A stretch of 41,168 bases of DNA, from NCBI GenBank assembly GCA_015680685.1, contig MNCI01004050.1:183414-224581 (forward strand), in the 5' to 3' direction. How positions within the stretch are numbered: position 1 is the first letter of the stretch; each line of letters opens with the position of its first letter. A program made the position numbers and the translations under genes. The stretch comes from Gnetum montanum. Taxonomy: Eukaryota > Streptophyta > Gnetopsida > Gnetales > Gnetaceae. The notes below the pieces were generated by a model. It was given only the letters and a program-made list of their open reading frames with translations. It did not search any database and was not told the origin of the DNA. Below, piece by piece: positions 12,527-22,023 of the stretch.

Positions 12527-13306
12527 TGATGGGCTGCGATATCGCATCCCCCACGATATCGTGGTGCACCGCCAAATCTATAAATAAGAGGCGGCTCTCC
12601 CTTATTTCTCAATTTAGGCCTAACCTGTAGCGAAACTCTGGCAGTTTTACCTCTCCAGAGATAGAATAATTTCCATGTGCCCACAGTAGGAGCTCCAAAG
12701 TGAACAGATCTTTATTCGAGCAGATATTGTACCTAAACACAAGTTTGTGTATGGAAATAGAGATGAACTTCTTGGATAAACCTTCTAGTGCATGGACTAG
12801 GCTAAATAGGACTTTGTTTATTGTTATTTATTATTTATCCTTTAAATTATTTATTAGTTAATTAAATCTCTCCCAACCCTTCTCTTCTAGTTAGGTGCAT
12901 TCAATATGACCGCTTCAAGCACATGCGTTACGCTTGGTAATCCCAGCAACGAATAGCATTTGGTAAGCCCAAAGGTTGCATTGGTTCAGGTTGTGAATGG
13001 TAAGTGGGAATGAATACTGATGCTAGGTTAATTAAGGCTTAGTTAGTTAGTTAAAGTTAGTTAATTAGTCTCTTCACCCTTCACCTCATTAGCATAGGAG
13101 ATAAAACAGAAAATATATAAAAATCATATACCTCAGACTTACTTAACCATACAACCGTGACAAATACAAGTCTGGGAAGACAACGAACGATTAACCTTAA
13201 GTGTTCCATGAGGCGTGTAGGCACTTAGTCTATGAAGTTCGACTGAATCGCACATGTAACACTCGTATTCGTATGGTTGAGTGTAGGGGTACCTCTCCAC
13301 TCATCA
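12527..13306 (+). mobile_element. 5' LTR of element B
   Basis: Runs from TGATGGGC to CACTCATCA, 780 bp. U3 begins with two palindromes: GCGATATCGC at 12536-12545 and CCACGATATCGTGG at 12551-12564. These are followed within 25 bases by a TATA box (CTATAAATAAG, about 12578-12588), so transcription should start near 12610. It is collinear with the 3' LTR (18733-19513) and with the minus-strand LTR at 39869-40614. Confidence 0.93.
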
Positions 13307-13307
13307 T

Positions 13308-13326
13308 TGGCGTCGTTGCCGAGGAC
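13308..13326 (+). other. Primer-binding site, tRNA-Asp type
   Basis: TGGCGTCGTTGCCGAGGAC starts two bases after the 5' LTR. It matches, with a few substitutions, the TGGCGCCGTTGCCGGGGA site complementary to the 3' end of plant tRNA-Asp, which is the usual primer site of Athila and Tat elements. Confidence 0.85.
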
Positions 13327-13450
13327 TACGTGTTTGTGCGCTAAGTAGAACATAGGAAATTATCCACATCATTGGGAGCTTAAATGAACCCTTAGGGGTA
13401 ATTAAACGAAAAATTATATAACGGTTAATCAACACACCGAATAAGACACA

Positions 13451-15755
13451 ATGTCTTCTTCTTCTTTTCATAAGAGCACTTCACCACCTAGGGATCATAC
13501 AAGAAACAGTCAGCAGTCTAACATGCATAACCGAGAATCACCAGTTCCTCAACAGTACCAGGTGGTATATAATCATCTCGATGAGTATATATCCGATTTT
13601 ACTTTTATCCCCCATCAGGATGAACAACTATGTTGGAGAGACTTGCAAGGTAACATAGTGTTACCTCTAGATCGGGCAGTCCTTGACATGCTCCTTCATG
13701 CTCTTGCACTGACAAGCATGACATAGCTATATGCTAAATACATTATAGATGATTTTTACACAAGGGATTACCATCCCACAGTAGCACAACGTTTAAGGGA
13801 CTTGCGGCAGGAGAGCCACCATACATTGTTGAAGGGCAAAGGGGTCTCGCACGTCCTAAGTGAAATTGGAGATGGAAAACCACTTATAATGGGTTCTTCA
13901 TTAAATGATGTTCCCCCTCCTAACGATAGTGAGGAGGTGAGGTATCAGAACGTATGCTCCATGATACAAAACCCTAGTTCTGATCCCCATGAACGCCAAC
14001 TGTTCACTGAGGGAACGAAAATACATGACAAGGATAGGCATTCAGATCGTCATCACGATCGAGGCCGTAGCCATAGAAGTGAAGGTATGAAACATCATCA
14101 TCATGATGGTTCTCCTTCTTCTTCCCCTTCATCACATCATTCACCCTCTCCTTCCACATCAGGAGGTAGTCACAAAGAGCACAACAGTGAGGATAAGGGT
14201 AAGCAAAATGAGAGACCTTGATGAGAGAGTTGAGAGAGAGGACGAGGGCACTCGAGAGAATCAAGGCATGGTAGAAGGAAAAGTAGGGAACCATGTAGGC
14301 ATCATAGACATCATGAGAGAGATGATCATGATGAACCCCTACTTGCCACCCAAAGTATGTTAGATATTACAGAGGCAGTGAGAATACCTACAAGGCATCA
14401 AAAAGATAGCCGGATCAAGAGACTAGACATGAATAATATCCCATGATTTGAGGGGGGATACAACGCTGATCCACAGAATCACTTACAGGCATTCCATGAT
14501 GTCTGCGCCTTACAAAATATTGAGAACAAGTGGTAGAAGTTAAAGTTGTTTCCTAGGACACTCATCAAGGAAGCAGAGAGTTGGTACCGGTCCTTAGAAC
14601 CGAAAACCATTAGGAGGTGGAGTACAATGCTAGAATTGTTTAACAATAAATACCAAACGTACTCCAGAGTGTTCAACTTGCGTAAGCAGATCCAAGGATG
14701 GAAGAAAGGTAATCACAAACCCTTGGATGCTGCCATGGGTCGATATTATGCATTGCTACATCATTGCCCAGGCCATGGTTACGCACAACGGGATCAACTC
14801 CGCCACCTCGTAGATGGGCTAAGACATGAAACCAAGAGAACCCTTTGGACATATGCCCAAGGGAGATTATCTGAACTTAGATCCCATGAAATTCATAAAT
14901 TGTTGGAACAAGTAGCTAATGAAGAAGGGGAGCTATGGAAAAGAGAAAGTGTGGAAGAATATAACCATGATCCTTCCCTCTGAAAGAGGGAAGTAAGATT
15001 CTGTGATGAAGAAGATGAGTCACCACTTGAAGAGTTGGTGAATAGAAAAACCTTGCTACTTCAAAAGCTAACAACGGAAGTGGCGGCTAAGGTAGATCAG
15101 ATACAAGACTCCTTAGACAATAGACTTGAACTTGTCTTGAAAATCATAGAGGAGTCTAAGGAGGAACGAAGTAGTGACCATGACAAGAAAAAGCGGAGAG
15201 ATTCAGGTCATGCACGTGACAAGGGTAAGGGAAAAATAACTATTGTCGATTAGGTTGTGGATTCTAACACAGACAATGATGAAGGATGTGAGATCTTCCA
15301 ATATGACCATCCTAAGGGATGTTGTCCAATAATCTCACATATGCAAGAGTCTGGGGTGTATGCACTCAACCCAAGACTTAACAGACGGTAAGCACCCCGT
15401 CAGTTACCTTATCCCCAAGGTAACCCAAGGCAGTTCCACCAACCATTAACATATTATCCAAGTGGAACTCTGCCATAACCTATTGGGCAATACCAGCTAT
15501 GGCAACACCCACAGTCATTGGGGATGCCACTACCTAGGCAACAATACCCTTACTGGCAACCAGACCCGTATGGATACTACGTGCAACAGCCGGTTTCTCC
15601 AAGTGACTCTATGGGTCATGCAACCCCACAATGTCACTACCAATTTGAGAGTATTTTAGAAGGAATCCTTCTCCTCTGGGAGATGCACCACATGCATACC
15701 ATCCTCCGAATCCATTTGCCTCTCACACACCATTAGTTCCACTACCTCCTGCTCC
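13451..15755 (+). pseudogene. gag: Gag of element B, several stops
   Basis: Begins ATGTCTTCTTCTTC. Open blocks follow one another: 13451-13726, 13802-14221, 14546-14983 and 15035-15253, then a Pro/Gln/Tyr-rich part. Visible parts in order are a HQDEQLCWRDLQGN segment, a His/Arg/Ser-rich low-complexity linker (14030-14190), and the Gag core with AESWYRSLEPKTIRRW, LFNNKYQTYSRVFNLRKQI, LDAAMGRYYALLHHCPGHGY and HLVDGLRHETKRTLW (about 14570-14865). A coiled-coil-like charged region (14880-15250) and HPKGCCPIISHMQESGVYALNP (about 15307-15380) follow. The CPGHG block is the counterpart of the CPHHG block of Athila Gag. Stops interrupt it repeatedly (for example at 13724 and 14219), so no full Gag can be made. 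Confidence 0.85.
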
Positions 15756-15759
15756 AACA

Positions 15760-16512
15760 ATGCAAGGGGAACTCCCCACTCAACCGCAACAACATAATGC
15801 TACGAGAGCTGTAAACCTTCAACCTGCTGCTAGTTCTGAAAACCACAAGAAGAGAAGACCTTTCTTTAGAGCCAAAAGCCCAAACAAGCTCTCACAACCA
15901 CAAGTGGTTGAGTCTGTGTATGCTCCTCCAACAATTAAGGCTTTGGAGCTCCCTTCAAACCAACAACAGAGCTCAACACATATGGTTATGTTAACACATA
16001 CCGTTACTGACTGGATCAAGGTAGGCCACCTTCCTAGGAAACTCTTTGACCCTAGTAGTCCCTTAATCTACCTCCAAGTTGTCAGGAATGAACCTCATAA
16101 GGCTCTTCTTGACTCAGGTTCTGGAATCAACTTAATCTCACGAGAAATGTATCAAGCCTAGAACCTGCCTCCACTTAAGAAGAGTAATATTCAACTAGAG
16201 CTAGCTGAGCAGTCCATCACCATTCCCTTGGGATTAGTGGAGGACATCATTACCACTATGTGTGGTTAGTCATACCTAGCTGATTTCCTGGTGATAGAAG
16301 TAAACAGCAACAAAGGCAACTTCCCAATTATAATGGAAAGGGCATGGCTAAGTACAATAGATGCATGCCTAGCAATCTGCGATCTTTCCTTGGAAATATC
16401 TAAGGTAAACATTTATGGAAAAATAGAGAAGAAGAAAAATCTATGCATCACATATAGTGACTCAGAGGGTGATGACATGGAGGAATGCACAGCATCTCCT
16501 ACATGCAACTAG
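15760..16512 (+). pseudogene. pol: Protease region of element B; pol truncated
   Basis: Contains VTDWIKVGHLPRKLFDPSSPLIYLQ then ALLDSGSGINLIS with the aspartic-protease D-S-G triad (about 16104-16140). After a TAG the frame continues as FPIIMERAWLSTIDACLAICDLSLEISKVN (16321-16410), matching A at 6446-6530. Homology to A ends near 16620. About 120 bases without a match follow, and matching resumes near 16762 at the end of pol (TTTTGGATCT). The reverse-transcriptase, RNase H and integrase coding is missing. Confidence 0.82.
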
Positions 16513-16784
16513 TGTGCCCTAGAAACATAGATACAAAGGTGCCTGTATGTAGCAACCACACAACAAGTGGACACCCCGTGGTTGATAGCTAATCGAAAGA
16601 CTAACCTACCAACATGCATGGAACGAATTGGGGGAACAACTCATGCCCATAACGAAGGCATAGATACATTGGAATATGAGCGTTGTCGACTTCCACCCCT
16701 TAATCTTAGAACATTAATTGGGAGAATTTGGATACTTCTAAGAAATTCAAATAGGTATTCATTATTTTGGATCTCTCCCTTTTC

Positions 16785-16803
16785 ACTTAGTCATGGGGGA
16801 GAT
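16785..16803 (+). promoter_or_regulatory. Internal polypurine-tract-like motif, element B
   Basis: CTTAGTCATGGGGGAGATGG is nearly identical to the motif at the end of pol in element A and resembles the tract beside the 3' LTR (TTAGTCATGGGAGTATGATG). A third, weaker relative, CTTAGTCATGGGGATCC, is at about 18176-18192. Confidence 0.42.
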
Positions 16804-16819
16804 GGCCACCTATGCTGAT

Positions 16820-18732
16820 CATTCAGGGCTCTTAGTTCTTTTAAGTTGTTGTTTTACACATTTTTGTCTTACATATTTTTATTTTACATATTTTTGTTTT
16901 ACAAATTTTTTTAACTTTTCTTGTTTTTTTTTTACAACATCATTATACTTTTTCATTTTCTGTGTGTGTGTGCGTGTGTTATCGATCTTGTCAAGTTTGT
17001 CATTTAATAAGTGTTCTTAATGATGGTATGAACTATTTTTCTATTGGTTGCTAATGTTTGGTTTTTACCTTTAAGTTATGATGTTAATACTAAGGTATGG
17101 TTCTTTTGATATGATAGGCAATGAGTCCACTTCATCCATTCATCCAAAAATTTCTATGGTCTCTCTTGGCTTGAAAATGTACAGTTCCTTTCTAAATAAG
17201 AACTATAACGAATCGATGACTGGGCATTTCTCAAACTAAGGAAGGACTCAAGGATTGAAAAGGGTGTGACTTCAAGGGAACTTGATGTATTTGTGTTGGT
17301 CATTCTCTTGGGTGCTTGGATGTTTTATTATTGAGTTTTCTTACTGTTTTGATGTTATCCAATTATCAGGAAGCTGAGCTAATAAAAATAACAAAGTCTT
17401 TGCATGGTGTGGTTCTCATGCATAAACACATAAAACATAAAACAAAAACAAAAAAACAAAGAAAAAACAGTGATAATTCAAACCACACCCCTTAAATGAA
17501 ATAATCATTTGGGCTACAAGCACTAGTTATGGAACTAAAATAAAAATGTTCCCTCTAACTAAGGGCCTTCTTGCTTCCCATTCTCTCCTCCGTTTTGTCG
17601 GAATGGTGGTGGCTCTTGGGTGAAGGCATTCTTGTTACTTCAAGAGGATGGATTGGCCAAATGCATTAATGCAAAGTTACTAAATGTGGTTTGTTGAGGC
17701 CAGATTTGGAATGGGGTCTACTAAGTTACATTAACCATGAAATACACAAGGGGCTGTACACCACCTTGTTCTTGGGATTCCATTCCATTCTCTTCTCTTC
17801 ATCCTTCTCTCCATTGTTCACCTCATTACCGGTTGTATCATTAGTGTATATTTTGGTTGACGCATTGTTTTCTTTTTGGTAAATTCTTGTGGCTACGACT
17901 TTAACTCTTGTTCCAAATGACATTCCTAGAGCCTACGGACTCTTCGAATGTGGATTTTTCAGGGCATTAAGGGCATGAGCCTAATTTGGGGAGGACCTAC
18001 TAACATTCCTATTTGGTGCACCGGTTAAATTTTTTCCCTTAACATTTTTTGCAATCTATATTACTTTGTTCATTTCCATCTTGACATCCATTTCATCAAC
18101 GTTATAGTTATCTCTTTTTGAATATCTTTCTTGTTCCTTTTCTTTCTCCATTCTATCGCTACTGGAGGTTTGCTCTTAGTCATGGGGATCCTGGTCCAAT
18201 TTTTTCAATTTTCTCCTAACCCCTACACCTTCAGTAGTCACCATTATGATATCTTCAAACCCGTATTAGATAGACCACAGCTCAACCAATGGGCCTTTCA
18301 TTGAAGCAAGGTATCAACTGCATTGTGATTCATTTACCCTTGCTAATATAAAGACTATGTTGTGTGTGCAGATGGCAATCATGCAACAAGGGATTGGATC
18401 TGGAGGGAACACTTGGAATGGAGCGGCGCTGAAGTAGCTATGCAAGGAGCAAGATCAATGGCATGCTTATGGATAGACAACGAAAAGCGTAATCTTGGCG
18501 TTGGTAGCAGCAAAACTTATTTCTCTCTCTCTTTCTCAGCTACCAAATAAGGCCTGATGTCAAATGTATAAAGTGTTCACTTTTGTTGTCATGAACACCA
18601 TTATTGTCTTGTCTTGTAATGATGATCCGTTCACATGTCATCCCATTAGTTCCATTTTGAGTCAATAATCCCATACCATCCCAATATTTTGTAAGGAACT
18701 CGAGGACAAGTTTTTATTTAGTCATGGGAGTA
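16820..18732 (+). other. 3' non-coding internal region of element B
   Basis: A T-rich start (16830-16960) with TTTTACA repeats is followed by sequence collinear with A's 3' region, with no long reading frame. It holds the short conserved ORF at 18372-18476. It ends with a CAATAATCCCATACC...AAGGAACTCGAGGACAAG block, shared with A (11790-11850) and with D on the minus strand (about 40630-40690), then the purine tract before the LTR. This 3' block is probably needed for plus-strand priming or packaging, as it is conserved in all three copies. Confidence 0.7.
18372..18476 (+). pseudogene. Short conserved ORF in the 3' region of element B (one internal stop)
   Basis: The sequence TATGTTGTGTGTGCAG immediately precedes ATGGCAATC, resembling a splice acceptor joined to a start codon. 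The frame encodes 34 residues beginning MAIMQQGIGSGGNTWNG and ending at TAG 18474. Codon 22 is TAG where element D has CAG. The D copy (40983-40879, minus) has the same frame and the same end. Product and function unknown. Differences between copies are both silent and replacing, so conservation may be merely recent common ancestry. Confidence 0.35.
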
Positions 18733-19513
18733 TGATGGGATGCGATATCGCGTATACGATATCGTGGTGTGTCGTCAAATCTATAAATAAGAGGCGACTC
18801 TCCCTTGTTTCTTAGTTTAGGCCTAAACTATAGTGAAACTTGAGCAGTCTTACCTCTCCAAAGATAAAATAATTTCCATGTGCCCGTAGTAGGAGCTCCA
18901 AAGTGAACGGATCTTTATTTGAGCAAATATTGTACCTAAACACAAGTTTGTGGACGAAAATAAAGACGAACTTCTTGGATAAACCTTGTAGTGCATGGAC
19001 TAGGCTAAATAGGACTTTGTTTGCTATTATTTATTATTTATCCTTTAAATGCTTTATTAGTTAATTTAATCTCTCCCAACCCTTCTCTCCTAGTTAAGTG
19101 CATTCAGTAAGACCGCTTCGAGCACGCGCGTTACGCTTGGTAATCCCAACAACGAATAGCGTTTGGTAAGCCCAAAGGTTGCATTGGTTTAGGGTGTGAA
19201 CGGTAAGTGGGAACGGATACTGATGCTAGGTTAATTAAGGCTTAGTTAGTTAGTTAAAGTTAGTTAATTAGTCTCTTCGCCCTTCACCTCATTAGCATAG
19301 GAGATAAAACAGAAAAGATATAAAAATCATATACCTCAGACTTACTTAACCATACAACCGTGACAAATACAAGTAAGTCTGGGAAGACAACGAACGATTA
19401 ACCTGAAGTGTTCCATGAGGCGTGTAGGCACTTAGTCTGCAGAGTTTGATGGGATCACGCTTGTAACGCTCATATTTGTATGGTTGAGTGTCGGGGTACC
19501 TCGCCACTCATTA
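18733..19513 (+). mobile_element. 3' LTR of element B
   Basis: 781 bp, from TGATGGGATGCGATATCGCG to CGCCACTCATTA. It keeps palindromes GCGATATCGC (18742-18751) and ACGATATCGT (18756-18765) and the CTATAAATAAG TATA box (about 18781-18791). The right terminus is CATTA rather than CATCA, a C-to-T change. Confidence 0.93.
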
Positions 19514-19518
19514 GGCAC
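19514..19518. repeat. Target-site duplication of element B, right copy
   Basis: GGCAC immediately after the right LTR; it matches 12522-12526. Further GGCAC copies in the same CATTAGGCACTTAAAATATAAAAC context occur at 19734 and 19968, because the junction was itself duplicated. Confidence 0.92.
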
Positions 19519-20200
19519 TTAAAATATAAAACATAAAAATAAGAAAAATCATATGCCTCGATTACACTTAACCATATCTTTGCATATCACAAGTGCAATT
19601 TGGAAGACAACGAACGATTAACCTTAAGTGTTCCATGAGGCGTGTAGGCACTTAGTCTGCAGAGTTTGATGGGATCACGCTTGTAACGCTCATATTTGTA
19701 TGGTTGAGTGTAGGGGTACCTCACCACTCATTAGGCACTTAAAATATAAAACATAAAAATAATAAAAATCATATGCCTCGATTACACTTAACCATATCTT
19801 TGCATATCACAAGTGTAATTTGGGAGACAACGAATGACTATTAGAGCAAGTTCACTTCCTAGAGGCTAATGTACAAGAAGACAAAGGATCCATGTAATTC
19901 GATCAAATCGCATGTGAACACTTAGTGATTTGTATGGTTGAGTGTCGGGGTACCTCGCCACTCATTAGGCACTTAAAATATAAAACATAAAAATAATAAA
20001 AATCATATGCCTCGATTACACTTAACCATATCTTTGCATATCACAAGTGTAATTTGGAAGACAACGAATGACTATTAGAGCAAGTTCACTTCCTAGAGGC
20101 TAATGTACAAGAAGACAAAGGATCCATGGAATTCGATCAAATCGCATGTGAACACTTAGTGATTTGTATGGTTGAGCATAGGGGCATTCGTTGCTCATCA
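19514..20200 (+). repeat. 3' LTR of element A, remainder, expanded into three mosaic units
   Basis: Units run 19514-19733 (220 bp), 19734-19967 (234 bp) and 19968-20200 (233 bp), each starting GGCACTTAAAATATAAAACATAAAAATA. All three share an A-type head with ATATGCCTCGATTACACTTAACC. Unit 1 then switches to a B-type tail (CGATTAACCTTAAGTGTTCC... ending ACTCATTA). Unit 2 keeps an A-type tail (GACTATTAGAGCAAGTTCAC) but ends with the last about 30 bases of B's LTR. Unit 3 is A-type throughout and ends GTTGCTCATCA, the true right end of A. Two unequal exchanges between the homologous LTR tails explain this order. Confidence 0.85.
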
Positions 20201-20825
20201 ATGTGTGATGTACTTTGAACTTTTTTATTATTAAAAAAAAATTTTAGCTAAGAGGCTAACTACCAGTTGGTTGAGTTTGTCACATAAAATAAATAATTAT
20301 CATCATAACACTAAGTTAAGAGATAGAACCTTTTCATAGAAATTATTATTGATGTGTATTGGTTGAACTTTGTTAGAGAAAATAAATAAGCATTGTCATA
20401 ATACAAAGTCAAGAGATAAACTTTTTCAAGGAAATTATTATGGATGTGTAATGTTTGGGCCAATAACAATTGGCTAAGAGATAACTTTTTCAAAAGAATT
20501 ATTATGGTTATGTAATGATTGAGCTAATTGCCAACACAAAATATAAGGCTCAACAATTTCCATGATAAGAATTATTTAACACTAGTTTTAAGCAAGGGTA
20601 TAGGGCTAGATGTCTATAATATAAGGACATGTCTTAGCTTACTTAAGAACTGATGTCTTTTATATGTTATCCAAGGTGTATGTATTATGCTACTAACCTT
20701 TGAACTATTGTGCATTGTGAACTTATGGTGGGCTTTTAGTTGTTGTGATCATTGAGGCATAGTCCATCTTGAATTTGTTTTGGAACACCTGGGCAACTTT
20801 AGGATTGAAAAGTGGTGCTGAAGAA
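20201..20825. other. AT-rich spacer with degenerate direct repeats
   Basis: No coding potential. Between about 20305 and 20520 a motif resembling AAGAGATAAACTTTTTCAAGG followed by AATTATTATGGATGTGTAATG occurs three times (near 20317, 20411 and 20475) with uneven spacing, so an ancient tandem array is likely. Confidence 0.5.
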
Positions 20826-21167
20826 ATGCTTCTCTAGAGTAGTGCTATTACACTAATGTAGAAATCAATTATCAATGAATCAATTAATGGGAATTCATTA
20901 ATTTAAAAAAAGAAAAAGATTTTATTCCCCAAAAAATATATATATAATGGGATTAAACCTTGAAAATAGTTTTTTGCATTTTAGATATCTTTGCCGAAGC
21001 AATGCTTCTCTATAGTGCTATTACACTAATGTAGAAATCAATTATCAATGAATCAATTAATGGGAATTCATTAATTTAAAAAAAGAAAAATATTTTATTC
21101 CCCAAAAAATATATATATAATGGGATTAAACCCTGAAAATAGTTTTTTGCATTTTAGATATCTTTGC
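20826..21167. repeat. Direct tandem duplication, unit about 176 bp
   Basis: Copy 1 is 20826-20994 and copy 2 is 21002-21167, beginning ATGCTTCTCTA and ending GATATCTTTGC. They are nearly identical apart from a 3-base indel (AGAGTAGTG versus ATAGTG) and a few substitutions, so the duplication is younger than most repeats here. Each contains a run of TATATATA and AATTAATGGGAATTCATTAATT, an imperfect palindrome. Confidence 0.9.
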
Positions 21168-22023
21168 ATCACATTACCCTGCATTACCCACCAGAATCCA
21201 ACTCATAAATCCAACTCATAACTGAGAGCATACCCTTAGAACCCGAAGCCTATGGAGTCAAAACCGGAATGTATAAACCACAATCGCATGCATACTTGGA
21301 TAGCAAGCATGCTTTGAAGAAGTAAAATATATGTCACCGACCATTCACAGTTGACAATTGATATAAATAAACCAACAGAAACTTTGGTGTTACAGCCAAA
21401 GGAGAGGAAACAAGTTTTCTCAGATCATTGCAGAGAACTCTTGATCATCTTATCATTGGACTGCGATTTGAGAGATGTAGGTCAAACTTTTAGATGGGCG
21501 GATCTGAAGGCCCACCTTTGTAACATCGCCTGATCTTGATTTCATGTTTTGCTGAACCCGTGACTCATAAAAAAAGAAGAAGAATCGACAATGTGTTCAT
21601 CTTCTGCTTTCCCGATTTCGATTTGAGGGTGTTCTGTGGAAAGGCGCGGGCGAGAGACGCGTTTTGCTACGGGAATTGTGATTTTTCGTCTGTGGTTGAA
21701 ATCGGGCATTTTTTTTATCGGTATCATCGCACGGCTGGACCATTGCTGCAAATAGGTTTCCTGACTGTGCCTTGTACTGACGCATTCTGGGCCCCAAACC
21801 AGCAAGCGCTTGAACGAGTTTTGCAGCATTGCACGTGGGACCTTTTGCCTTCTATAGTGCCTACATCATCTAGGTGAGTTTGTTCCATTGTGTTTTTTTT
21901 TTCTTTTTTTAATACTTTCTCTATTTTGATTTTCTGAATTGGCTAGGGTTAGGCCCAACTGGTCTACATGACCCAATCTGTTTCATCTTCTTGCTTTGAT
22001 GTTGGAGGAAAAAATGTAAAATA
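21168..22023 (+). other. Spacer with CpG-rich, exon-like island (about 21600-21876)
   Basis: The stretch 21600-21850 is much richer in CG dinucleotides (GGCGCGGGCGAGAGACGCG and others) than its CpG-poor surroundings. An open frame of 113 codons (21536-21877) crosses it. It contains AEPVTHKKRRRIDN and FWAPNQQALERVLQHCTWDL but no domain I recognise. ATCTAG followed by GTGAGTTT at about 21872-21880 looks like an exon end and splice donor, and a T-rich stretch follows. It may be a 5' exon or leader of a cellular gene cut off by the LINE, or the LINE's own 5' leader. No partner exon was found. Confidence 0.25.

Larger units (their letters stand above)
12527..19513 (+). mobile_element. Element B: internally deleted Athila-like LTR retrotransposon
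   Basis: Bounded by two LTRs of 780 and 781 bp with TGATG...CATCA/CATTA ends and flanked by perfect GGCAC duplications. Inside are a primer site, gag, protease and a 3' region, but alignment with element A jumps from A position about 6770 to about 9765, so RT, RNase H and integrase (about 2.9 kb) are absent. It has far fewer stops than A, consistent with being the younger, nested element. The two LTRs differ at many positions by eye, mostly transitions, so the insertion is nevertheless old. Any mobility would have needed enzymes from another copy. Confidence 0.92.
3560..20200 (+). mobile_element. Element A: Athila-like Ty3/gypsy retrotransposon, host of element B
   Basis: Similarity to the internal region of element B begins near 3560 (shared ACATCATT and ATGAACCCT landmarks in the leader) and continues through gag, protease and the 3' region. 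Unlike B, A also has RT, RNase H and integrase. Its 3' LTR starts at 11882 right after a purine-rich tract and ends at 20200, interrupted by element B at 12527-19513. A 5' LTR is not visible: the left side runs into element C, which may have inserted into A's leader. Order gag-PR-RT-RH-IN, the RT wording (VSPL, PIPFVDQ, FLDGYSDYNQI, MPFGLCNA) and a long region after integrase match the Athila lineage. Heavily decayed and certainly inactive. Confidence 0.85.

Noticed and set aside
19514-20200. Regular direct repeats considered as a CRISPR-like or satellite array
   Set aside because: Units are 220-234 bp LTR fragments in a plant genome with no spacer structure; explained by LTR recombination.
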